Positions 34,816 through 41,967 of a DNA stretch of 41,967 bases are shown here, piece after piece. Each line of letters begins with the position of its first letter. Position 1 is the first letter of the stretch. The position numbers and the translations under genes are program-made. A model generated the notes under the pieces. That model saw only the letters and a program-made list of their open reading frames with translations. It was not told the DNA's origin and made no database searches. Source of the stretch: Alphaproteobacteria bacterium (GTDB lineage: Bacteria; Pseudomonadota; Alphaproteobacteria; UBA1280; UBA6503); assembly GCA_021774615.1 (NCBI GenBank), contig JAJFIW010000034.1:1-41967 (forward strand), read 5' to 3'.

Positions 34816-35476
34816 CCTTGATGACACGCTCTTTAATGAACTAGACTATGCTAGAAGTGGTCTACAGACTGTTGCGGGCAAAATTGCAGATGAAGTTGGT
34901 GTTAAAGAAAATGAACTTACCGAAATTTTCTTTAACGCTTTAGCAGAGAGTCGTTCTAATATTTTTAACCGAGTATTCGACGAAATTGGCGTCGATAACA
35001 ATGCTCTGATTAAAAAATGTATTGCTATGTACCGCACCCATAAACCATCTATAGAACTATACCCCGAAGCTAGCAAGTGTTTACAACGTTTCGCGTCGTG
35101 GCGTAAGTTTATTGTTACCGATGGTAACTCAACCGCTCAAAACAGTAAAATAGTTGCTTTAAACCTACGCGATAATGTAGAACATGCATACATTACCTAC
35201 AGATATGGGCACAAATACACTAAACCATCGCCCCATTGCTTTAACCTGATTGCAAAACGCACTAAACAGCAACCACAAAATATTATTTATATTGGTGACA
35301 ACCCCACAAAAGACTTTGTTGGTATTCGCCCTCTTGGTTTTGGTACTATCCGGGTTTTAACAGGACAGCACAAAGACATTAACCTTACCCCCAAACATGC
35401 CGCTGATGTATCAATCCCCGATTTATCGCACTTAACAGCAGATTTTATCGCTGAATACCAAAAAAATAGGGCTTAA
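34784..35476 (+). CDS. HAD-family phosphatase of the glycan operon
   Basis: The 230-residue HAD protein has the nucleophile motif VFDLDDTLF (D11, D13), a VTDGNST motif II, a lysine in the KPSPHCF segment and IGDNPTKDF as motif IV, so it should be an active phosphohydrolase with a helical C1 cap. It begins 32 bases inside the fusion gene, with AAGAG before the ATG, so translation is coupled. A sugar phosphate or the product of the ATP-grasp step is the likely substrate, by context only. Confidence 0.8.
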   Translation: MTQSQPILVFDLDDTLFNELDYARSGLQTVAGKIADEVGVKENELTEIFFNALAESRSNIFNRVFDEIGVDNNALIKKCIAMYRTHKPSIELYPEASKCLQRFASWRKFIVTDGNSTAQNSKIVALNLRDNVEHAYITYRYGHKYTKPSPHCFNLIAKRTKQQPQNIIYIGDNPTKDFVGIRPLGFGTIRVLTGQHKDINLTPKHAADVSIPDLSHLTADFIAEYQKNRA

Positions 35477-35497
35477 CCAGAAGGTTAAGCCCTATTT
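35464..35497. terminator. Bidirectional terminator of the glycan operon
   Basis: A 15-bp perfect stem (35464-35478 with 35483-35497) with a four-base loop includes the last codon of the HAD gene. On the minus strand it is followed by TTTTTTGG, a good U-tract for the convergent methyltransferase gene; on the plus strand the U-tract is shorter. Confidence 0.85.
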
Positions 35498-35514
35498 CTA
35501 CTAATATGTAAGTA

Positions 35515-36270
35515 TTAGTCAATAATCATGTACGAGCATAGTGGGTTCAACGGTGAACGCACAAGTTTGTATTTATTAAGCCCGATTGTTTCCATAACTG
35601 CTAGTGTTTCACCTGGGAATTCTGGGCAGTTAAGTTCGTCAAAGCCAATTACTGCACCACGAGTAAGGCGTGGCAATAGTGCTTCTAGACAAGCTTTGGT
35701 TGGGGTGTAAATATCAAAGTCAAAATATGCTAAAGCTACTACTGTTTCTGGGTGCTCTTCGAAGTAGCGCACAATCTCGGTTGTAGCGTCACCCTTAACA
35801 AGACGGTATTTCTTCTTGTGTGGGATTGGGCTTAGTTGCTCTTGACCATGCAACACAGCATTTAAATGTTCTTCGTAGTTATCGGTAACGCCGTAATCAC
35901 CCTTTTTAAAACGAGTACCATCTTTTTCATCTACTGATGGGAAACCAGAGAAGCTATCGAAACCAACAATCATCCGATTATAGTTAAATGGCTCGTACAT
36001 ACCGCGGAATGATTGGAACAAAGAAAGGTTCTGCCCCCAACGCACGCCAAATTCCATCACAACACCGTGGGTATTAATAATGTGGCTGTACATCTCTTGC
36101 ATAAAGAAAATACGCGATAATGATTGGCGAGTCATGTAAAGACCAAGATTATGGATAAGCTCGCTCGGTGGAATTGGTGAGTCTTTCAATAAACCAACTA
36201 ATGATTCTCTTATATCAGCCTCAGCTACACTTGCACCACTTGCAACGCCAAATTGTTTTGGTTGTTCCAT
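35515..36270 (-). CDS. TylF-like SAM-dependent methyltransferase
   Basis: The 251-residue protein has the TylF/MycF macrocin O-methyltransferase pattern: VVMEFGVRWGQNLSLF (SAM loop), FDSFSGFP, and YFDFDIYTPT and VIGFDELNCPEFPGE with the metal-binding acidic residues. Members methylate sugar hydroxyls or act on glycan precursors. A metal-dependent sugar O-methylation is likely here. AAGGGA precedes the ATG. It stands alone on its strand between the glycan operon and a second methyltransferase. Confidence 0.8.
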   Translation of the reverse strand: MEQPKQFGVASGASVAEADIRESLVGLLKDSPIPPSELIHNLGLYMTRQSLSRIFFMQEMYSHIINTHGVVMEFGVRWGQNLSLFQSFRGMYEPFNYNRMIVGFDSFSGFPSVDEKDGTRFKKGDYGVTDNYEEHLNAVLHGQEQLSPIPHKKKYRLVKGDATTEIVRYFEEHPETVVALAYFDFDIYTPTKACLEALLPRLTRGAVIGFDELNCPEFPGETLAVMETIGLNKYKLVRSPLNPLCSYMIID

Positions 36271-36421
36271 TATCTAAGTCCCTTTATTTAAAACATTTCA
36301 AGTTTTTATAGCTTATAAAGGCAAAATAAGAAACCATTTTTAATAAATTATGTAGAACCTATTCATAAATTAGGCTAAATTCCAATTTATTGAAGTAAAT
36401 AGTTTATAGAGAGTAATGAAA

Positions 36422-37327
36422 ATGGCCAACATAGATTTCGCAAACCACGGTGTAGCAAAAAATGCAGAATACGGAGCATGGGAACTTAACCCAAAACCAA
36501 CTGCGGAAGAAATAGGCGATTTTTACCAAAGCAAATATTACGAACTTATTAAGTCAGGTGGCAGAGCACCCGCAATCCAGAACATCATGAAAGGTGGCGA
36601 CAAAGCCGAACAAGACCGAAAATGGCTAGAAAATGGCACATATGGCGATATTGTAAATGTTCTTGAACAGCAAAAAGCTGGTAAACGTTTATTAGACGTT
36701 GGTTGCGGTACTGGCGAACTTATTACCTTTCTAGCTAAAAAAGGCTACGAAGTTACAGGAATTGAACCAAGCGAAGATGCAACTAAGATTGCTAACGATA
36801 ATGGGTTGAATGTTTATTGTTCCAGCTCTGACGAATTTATTAAGAAATGCCATGAAAATGGCGAAAAATTCGACGTTATTACCATGTACCACGTGCTAGA
36901 ACACGTACCAAACCCAAAAGAATTGTTAGTTTCATTAAAAGAAATTCTAAACCCATCAGGCATATTAATTGTTAATGTACCAAACGACTTTAACCCCCTA
37001 CAAATTGCTGCAGTTGAAGCACTAGGCGTTAAACCATGGTGGATTGCTCGCCCTGACCATATTAGTTATTTCTCATTTAAAAGCCTTGGTGGCCTTTTCG
37101 AGAAAATTGGTTTTGACGTTGTCGACCAGTTTGCATCATTCCCACTAGAGATGTTCTTGTTGATGGGTAAAAATTACATAGAAAACCCCGAAGTTGGTGC
37201 ACAATGCCACAAAGACCGTTGCACTTTCGAGGAAAATATCTCGACCAAAGCCAGACGCGAGCTTTACCGCAATTTTGCCCAAGCCGGTATTGGCCGTGAG
37301 TGTGTGGTGGTTGGTAGACTTAAATAA
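36422..37327 (+). CDS. Class I SAM-dependent methyltransferase of the glycan locus
   Basis: The 301-residue protein has an N-terminal extension, a SAM motif I RLLDVGCGTGEL, GIEPSEDA, FDVITMYHVLEHVPNP and a later YFSFKSLGGLFEKIGF segment, all typical of methyltransferases in surface-polysaccharide loci. The substrate is unknown. ATGs at 36416 and 36422 are possible; GAGAG (36409-36413) is better spaced for 36422. The last 8 bases overlap the convergent glycosyltransferase gene. Confidence 0.8.
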   Translation: MANIDFANHGVAKNAEYGAWELNPKPTAEEIGDFYQSKYYELIKSGGRAPAIQNIMKGGDKAEQDRKWLENGTYGDIVNVLEQQKAGKRLLDVGCGTGELITFLAKKGYEVTGIEPSEDATKIANDNGLNVYCSSSDEFIKKCHENGEKFDVITMYHVLEHVPNPKELLVSLKEILNPSGILIVNVPNDFNPLQIAAVEALGVKPWWIARPDHISYFSFKSLGGLFEKIGFDVVDQFASFPLEMFLLMGKNYIENPEVGAQCHKDRCTFEENISTKARRELYRNFAQAGIGRECVVVGRLK

Positions 37328-38441
37328 CTATAAAATCTCTAACCTTAACTGCACCAAAACCGTCTTTTTCTTGCCTGTCGATAGTATTAGCGCAAGCGTT
37401 ATCAAGCTCGGACTTGAAGAAGAACTTTAGTGGTGGTTTATACAATGTTATTGGTATCTTCCCTTGGAACATATAAGAAATACTATCTATAGCAGATGTC
37501 CCGACAGCTACAATTTGTTTTGGTAAAATACGCCCTGTTATTATTCTTGTTTCTACAGACATACCCGACCTAGTAACAATAAAGCCAAGTTTGGCAATTT
37601 CCTCTAGGTTTTCTTCCATTTCATAGCGGTGTGGTAGGTATAAAATAGGAGTATCACCAAAATTGGTACGGATCTGTTTTAATAATGAATAGTAGTTACT
37701 TTTACTAGAAAGTTTATTCTCTATATAGCTAGAACCTAAAAGCCAAACTTCATCATTCTTTTTGTAAGTTTTGGCGTCTTCTCGCAAACGCTTAAATTTA
37801 TTATGCTCGACCTTATCAGACTTAGGAGGCGTAATCTCTTCATGGATGGTAAAAAATGTAACCGATTTATGGTTGCAAAAAGTCATGCCTGTAATAAATT
37901 CTAAAATTTTACTTACTCTATCTTTAGAACTAAACCTACCCTGGAACCGCTTAACCTCGGGGCCATCTGGGTTATGGCGTAAAGGCACCATATAGTTTAC
38001 AGTAGAGGTACCCTCATCAAGCATCATAACCTCTTTTGCGCCGTACTTTAAGTCAGCCGTGGCCAAAAAATGGCGATGAGGGCGAGACAAATAGTTACCA
38101 GTTGCAACTAATTCTAACTCGCCGCATTCATTCGCCAGAAAATCATCAATAGCACGGACAAAACCAAAGGCTGATGTAGTTTTTGACCATAGTACTCGTA
38201 TTTTAGCAAAAAATGTACGGCCAGATCCCGGTGGTACCCAATAGTTAGGATACGGGATATAACGTGCTACCCCCCAGTCATCTTCATTAACTACGGCTGC
38301 AAGCTGTTGTTTCTGCTCGCTGTAGGGTTTATTAAACATTAAAATAGCGCATTCGCTTTTATCAAGACCACGTGCAGAGCGTGCTTCTAGCGCATTAAAA
38401 TATTGCATTGGGTGCGAAATAGCAAAAACTGCCTTAATCAC
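37320..38441 (-). CDS. Candidate sialyltransferase-like glycosyltransferase (GT52/GT38 style)
   Basis: The 373-residue protein has no obvious annotation but shows three short motifs in the order found in bacterial sialyl- and polysialyltransferases: D142-E-G144, H271 in YLPHRYE, and T315-S316 in VGTSAIDSISYMF. The N-terminal AISHPMQYFNALEA is like a GT-B first strand-helix. A CMP-nonulosonate donor would fit the neighbouring pse genes, but the usual H-P pair reads H-R and I cannot confirm the family. The start is GTG (38441-38439), with AAGGAGAT before it, overlapping the flippase stop (GTGA). No membrane segment is seen. Confidence 0.55.
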   Translation of the reverse strand: MIKAVFAISHPMQYFNALEARSARGLDKSECAILMFNKPYSEQKQQLAAVVNEDDWGVARYIPYPNYWVPPGSGRTFFAKIRVLWSKTTSAFGFVRAIDDFLANECGELELVATGNYLSRPHRHFLATADLKYGAKEVMMLDEGTSTVNYMVPLRHNPDGPEVKRFQGRFSSKDRVSKILEFITGMTFCNHKSVTFFTIHEEITPPKSDKVEHNKFKRLREDAKTYKKNDEVWLLGSSYIENKLSSKSNYYSLLKQIRTNFGDTPILYLPHRYEMEENLEEIAKLGFIVTRSGMSVETRIITGRILPKQIVAVGTSAIDSISYMFQGKIPITLYKPPLKFFFKSELDNACANTIDRQEKDGFGAVKVRDFIVI

Positions 38442-39790
38442 GCTACTATCTCCTTAGGCTTCTTTGCTAACAATTTTCGTGCTGACCAACCAGCTAATAT
38501 CACAAACACAAGCCACCGTACAAAAACTGCAACAGCTGCACCAACTAACCCTAGCCATGCAACCAATGGGAACATAACTAATACATATCCAGCTGTTGCA
38601 GCTGCCCGAGCTATAATAATTTTTCTAACTTTACCTGCGGTCATCAATAATGGCTCTAAGCCAAAAGTTAAGGCCCCGAATACGGTTGCAACCGCTAATA
38701 CTACCATGGTGCTATAAGCTTCGATAAACTCTTTGCCCGATATAGATACAATTAGCCACTCACCAATTAGTGCCATAATCATTACCACAACTGCCGATAA
38801 CCCACTTGCAAGCAACCCTGTTTTAATGACCATATGTCGTCTTGTTGCGCTTTTGCCAGTAGCGTTTAGCCAGGTCATGTCGGTATAAATTGCTGGTAAT
38901 AGCATTTTACCTACTGGATGCCCAATAATATTAGCAAATTGTTGTGCTACCCGATACAAACCAGCGCCTGCTGGCCCTAATGCCGCACCCACGAGGATAG
39001 GCCCTAATTGGGTAATACCCATCCCTAACGAGTAGTCAAGGTTAGTTCCCCATACATATTTCCATAAGCCAACCTCAGGAGAACGCAATACACCCGGCCC
39101 AATTTCAGGGTGCTCGACATCGGCATGTTTTTCTTTTAGTTCGGCAATATGTTCTAGGATATTTTGTGCAGCTAATGCCAATAACACAATCCGACCTATA
39201 ATCCCTGCTACAAACCATACTATTAAAAACTCGAATAGTTCACCACCATGAAAAAATAACCACCCTGCTCCAACAAATCTAATTATAGGCTCAACCGTTA
39301 GCTGCCATGAAATAAGGTCGTGTCTATCGGTAAGCCGCAGAATACCTAGACCTACATCAGAAAGAAGCAATACAATTATCATCAATGCATATATTCGCAC
39401 CATATCTGCTAAATGTGGTGGTATCTCAAATAGGTGTAAAAATTGAGACATAAATATTTCTATAATAGAAAAACCAAGAACCCCTGCAACAAGTTCTATC
39501 ATCACAGCAAAGCTAATTAGTTTTAATAAATGGCCAGCATTTTCTGCCGCCATTGCTTTTGCACCATAACGCAGCACCATTTGCCACGACTGGAAACCCA
39601 AAATATTACGCAGCAAAAGCATCGTCGAATGGATAAGAGTTAGAATACCAAAATCATGCAGCCCTAAAGTACGGGTTGCAAATGCTAAATAACCAAGTGA
39701 TAGAACCCCTTGTACCCCACGCCCAACAAGAAGCTTTCCAGCGTTCTTGAATGGTCTTAACCAAGGTTTGTTACTATCAATTTTTAACAT
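38438..39790 (-). CDS. Polysaccharide flippase (Wzx/MATE-like)
   Basis: The 450-residue protein has about twelve to fourteen hydrophobic helices and the N-terminal pattern LVGRGVQGVLSLGYLAFATRTLGLHDFGILTL, typical of oligosaccharide-lipid flippases. It would move undecaprenol-linked sugar chains across the inner membrane. The gene is directly coupled to the candidate glycosyltransferase by the GTGA overlap, suggesting that this sugar is assembled on a lipid carrier. No Wzy polymerase or Wzz is in the window. Confidence 0.85.
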   Translation of the reverse strand: MLKIDSNKPWLRPFKNAGKLLVGRGVQGVLSLGYLAFATRTLGLHDFGILTLIHSTMLLLRNILGFQSWQMVLRYGAKAMAAENAGHLLKLISFAVMIELVAGVLGFSIIEIFMSQFLHLFEIPPHLADMVRIYALMIIVLLLSDVGLGILRLTDRHDLISWQLTVEPIIRFVGAGWLFFHGGELFEFLIVWFVAGIIGRIVLLALAAQNILEHIAELKEKHADVEHPEIGPGVLRSPEVGLWKYVWGTNLDYSLGMGITQLGPILVGAALGPAGAGLYRVAQQFANIIGHPVGKMLLPAIYTDMTWLNATGKSATRRHMVIKTGLLASGLSAVVVMIMALIGEWLIVSISGKEFIEAYSTMVVLAVATVFGALTFGLEPLLMTAGKVRKIIIARAAATAGYVLVMFPLVAWLGLVGAAVAVFVRWLVFVILAGWSARKLLAKKPKEIVA

Positions 39791-39802
39791 ATGTAAATAT
39801 AA

Positions 39803-41695
39803 CTACTCTGTTATTGCTTTGTCTATCTTCTCTTGTGCTTGAAGCCAAACAGCTTCTTGGGTATCTATGTCTCGCAATAGCTGCCCATAAGAGTATTGCA
39901 CCTCTTTTGCATTGTCATTGTCTTCGTAGAAGGCTGGCTCTGCCATTTCAGTTTCTATTTGCTTTTGTTTCTTAATTAACACAGACAAGTCTTTTTCGGC
40001 TTTATCTAACTCTTTATAAAGTGGGGCAAATTGTTTGCGTTTAGCTGCATCTTCCTCACGCTTTTTTTTAGCAGCGCTGCCTTTTTCTTTTTTAGGTTTG
40101 CTTACCTTTTTTTCTTTGCGTTTTTCTTGGCGACGGTTATCTATAACAAACTTACGATAACTGTCTAAGTCACCGTCATAAGGTCTAACGCCCCCGCCAT
40201 CAATAAGCCATAAGCGGTCGGCAACACGTTCAACCATGCTTGGGTCATGGCTTACAATAACAACCGCCCCTTCATATGCATTAAGTGCTTGGACAAGTGC
40301 CTCGCGCGAGTCAATGTCAAGGTGGTTGGTTGGCTCATCGAGAAGTAACAAATGTGGTGCATTATAGCTAATAAGTGCAAATAATAGTCGTGCTTTCTCA
40401 CCACCGCTAAGTTCGCCAATTTTAGTTTCTTGGAGCGCACGATTAAAACCAAAACGACCTAATTTACTACGCACGCCTGCCTCAGGGTTACCGCGCATTA
40501 TGGCTTGCATTGCTATAAATGGAGTGTCTTTTACGTCCATCTCTTCGGTTTGGTGCTGCGAGAAATAACCAACCCGCAATTTAGGCGTATGGTGTATACT
40601 ACCACAACGGGGTTTTAACCTACCCGCAATAAACTTAATTAAGGTTGATTTACCATTACCGTTTGCCCCTAATAAAGCAATTCGGTCATCCATGTCTATT
40701 CGCTCATCAATACCTGTTAAAACAGGCGGGTTGTCACCATAGCCAAGGTCAACATTACTTATGGAAATAAGTGGTGGTGGTAATTCTTCAGGCTGCGGGA
40801 AAGTAAAAGTAATACTACGGTCAGCAATAACCGAATTAACCATATCCATACGTTCTAGTGCTTTTAGGCGGCTTTGTGCTTGCTTTGCTTTACTGGCTTT
40901 TGCCCGAAAACGATCCACAAAACTTTGCATGTGTGCCCGTTGTGTTTGCTGTTTCTCGTGCATTTTTTGTTGTAGCCCACGTTTTTCAGCGCGCTCTTTT
41001 TCAAAAGAGTCATAGTTGCCTGTATACAAAATAAGTTCTTTATTTTCTACGTGCACAATATGGTCGGTACATTTATTTAACAATTCGCGGTCGTGGGATA
41101 TAAGAACTAAAGTATTAGGGTATGACGCTAAATAGTCCTCAAGCCAAATAATCCCCTCAATATCAAGGTGGTTAGTTGGCTCGTCGAGCAATAAAATGTC
41201 TGGCTGCTGGAACAATGCCGCGGCCAATGCAACCCGCATCCGCCAACCACCACTTAATGATGACAAGGGGTCTTGTAGCTGTTCTTGCTTAAAACCTAAA
41301 CCTGCTAAAATAAGAGAAGCTCGCCCTGGGGCTGTATAGGCGTCTATGTCGTTTAATCGAGCATGAATATCGGCAAGTTTATAAGGGTCAACTTCGGTTT
41401 CTAATGTTTCGAGTAGTTCAGCTCGTTCTTTGTCGGCTGCTAGTACAACATCTAATAATGGGGTTGCGCCATCGGGCATGTCTTGGCGTATCATCCCTAA
41501 TGATTTACGGCTATTAATAGAAATATCGCCGCCATCGGGGTTTAAGTCCCCCGAGATAAGTTTAAACAAAGTAGACTTACCAGCACCATTAGCACCAACC
41601 ACACCAATTCGCCAGCCATCCATTAGCGATACATTTGCATTTTCGATAATTGGTCGATTAGCAATGCGGTAAGTTAAGTTATTAATTGTAAGCAT
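39803..41695 (-). CDS. ABC-F family ATPase (YheS/Uup-like)
   Basis: The 630-residue cytoplasmic protein has two ABC cassettes without membrane helices: Walker A GANGAGKST (34-42) and GANGNGKST, signatures LSGGWRM and LSGGEKA, and two DEPTNHLD motifs. Between the cassettes lies a helical linker, and at the C-terminus a Lys-rich segment (RRQEKRKEKKVSKPKKEK) followed by a coiled coil. ABC-F proteins act on ribosomes in translation. The C-terminal region is like YheS/Uup. AAAAGG precedes the ATG. It is 12 bases downstream of nothing related: its stop is next to the flippase start, on the same strand, but functionally separate. Confidence 0.9.
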   Translation of the reverse strand: MLTINNLTYRIANRPIIENANVSLMDGWRIGVVGANGAGKSTLFKLISGDLNPDGGDISINSRKSLGMIRQDMPDGATPLLDVVLAADKERAELLETLETEVDPYKLADIHARLNDIDAYTAPGRASLILAGLGFKQEQLQDPLSSLSGGWRMRVALAAALFQQPDILLLDEPTNHLDIEGIIWLEDYLASYPNTLVLISHDRELLNKCTDHIVHVENKELILYTGNYDSFEKERAEKRGLQQKMHEKQQTQRAHMQSFVDRFRAKASKAKQAQSRLKALERMDMVNSVIADRSITFTFPQPEELPPPLISISNVDLGYGDNPPVLTGIDERIDMDDRIALLGANGNGKSTLIKFIAGRLKPRCGSIHHTPKLRVGYFSQHQTEEMDVKDTPFIAMQAIMRGNPEAGVRSKLGRFGFNRALQETKIGELSGGEKARLLFALISYNAPHLLLLDEPTNHLDIDSREALVQALNAYEGAVVIVSHDPSMVERVADRLWLIDGGGVRPYDGDLDSYRKFVIDNRRQEKRKEKKVSKPKKEKGSAAKKKREEDAAKRKQFAPLYKELDKAEKDLSVLIKKQKQIETEMAEPAFYEDNDNAKEVQYSYGQLLRDIDTQEAVWLQAQEKIDKAITE

Positions 41696-41762
41696 AAATA
41701 AACCTTTTCGTGAAAAACTATAATTCAGACGCTAAACTACTCTAATCCGCCCGAAAGGCAAC

Positions 41763-41828
41763 ATGAAACAGCTGCTTTTAGACAAATTTGTTGCAATAAG
41801 CACTCACCCCCCTATCTGGAGTATATAA
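41763..41828 (+). CDS. Possible 21-codon small ORF
   Basis: ATG at 41763 is preceded by GAAAGG at good spacing and opens a 21-codon frame (MKQLLLDKF...). It lies in the 184-base gap before the secreted-protein gene. It may be a leader peptide, a small protein or chance. There is no independent support. Confidence 0.2.
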   Translation: MKQLLLDKFVAISTHPPIWSI

Positions 41829-41879
41829 CCGCACCAGTAACCATTTGATTAACAATAAGTCTATGCTAATCTTAAAGGT

Positions 41880-41967
41880 ATGATTAATAACGTTTATATA
41901 GTCCTAGTAAAGCGAGTCTTTCTTGGCGTTTTTTGCGCTATGCTTTACTGCGGGGCTGTGTATGCAA
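41880..41967 (+). CDS. 5' end of a secreted protein (cut by the window edge)
   Basis: The frame from ATG at 41880 runs open to the last base (29 codons). It encodes a signal-peptide-like sequence with Lys-Arg, a hydrophobic core VFLGVFCAMLY and a likely A-x-A cleavage site at AVYA. AAAGG lies only one base before the ATG, which is too close to be ideal. The same AAAGGT-ATG arrangement occurs at 32301-32309. The mature protein is outside the window. Confidence 0.45.
   Translation, partial: MINNVYIVLVKRVFLGVFCAMLYCGAVYA

Noticed and set aside
41845-41870. Promoter for the secreted-protein gene (TTGATT with GCTAAT)
   Set aside because: Spacing is only 14 bp and the -10 box is poor; no better pair was found.

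Overview
The window looks like a piece of an AT-leaning Gram-negative proteobacterial chromosome. An outer membrane is implied by a lipoprotein, DsbB and glycan-export genes. Hsp33, DsbB and MazG-like sequence style suggest Alphaproteobacteria, but this is a weak inference from protein style only. No rRNA, tRNA, CRISPR array, insertion sequence or integrase is visible. No stretch longer than 300 bases lacks a gene.

Layout. (1) 1-5716, phage-derived block on the minus strand: a small terminase candidate, large terminase, major capsid protein, T7-gp11-like tail adaptor, tail-nozzle-like protein, and the start codon of a further gene at the window edge. There is no portal or scaffold between terminase and capsid. 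That position holds an oppositely oriented NTP pyrophosphohydrolase with its own promoter. (2) 5783-14958, mostly housekeeping: a full-length Hsp33 that has lost all four zinc/redox cysteines, a lipoprotein, a guanylate-kinase-like P-loop enzyme, a MazG-like pyrophosphatase, DsbB coupled to an RsmB-type methyltransferase, three small or unknown proteins, and a 1137-residue hybrid histidine kinase with a degenerate MHYT sensor. (3) 15191-23534, lipid operon on the plus strand: a PlsC-like acyltransferase fused to an esterase, then thiolase, FadN-type dehydrogenase/hydratase and FadE-type acyl-CoA dehydrogenase, closed by a 19-bp terminator stem. (4) 23588-27458, minus strand: two beta-carbonic anhydrases (one with an altered catalytic dyad and its own operator-like promoter), a MaoC hydratase and a surface-glycan O-acyltransferase. 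(5) 27587-39790, glycan locus: a plus-strand operon starts with the pseudaminic-acid enzymes PseB and PseC and continues with an aldo/keto reductase, a PtmA-like SDR, an SpsF-like nucleotidyltransferase, a GNAT, an epimerase/ATP-grasp fusion and a HAD phosphatase. Two methyltransferases, a candidate sialyltransferase-like glycosyltransferase and a flippase follow. (6) 39803-41967: an ABC-F ATPase and the 5' end of a secreted protein.

The most unusual locus is the glycan operon. It commits UDP-GlcNAc to a pseudaminate-type 4-amino-4,6-dideoxy sugar but has no visible PseG or PseI. Instead it carries an ATP-grasp ligase fused to an SDR-fold epimerase whose catalytic Tyr is replaced by Cys. A new sugar, or an amino-acylated or amidated sugar, is a reasonable hypothesis. 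Second in interest are the portal-less phage block, which could be decayed, domesticated or satellite-like, and the cysteine-free Hsp33.
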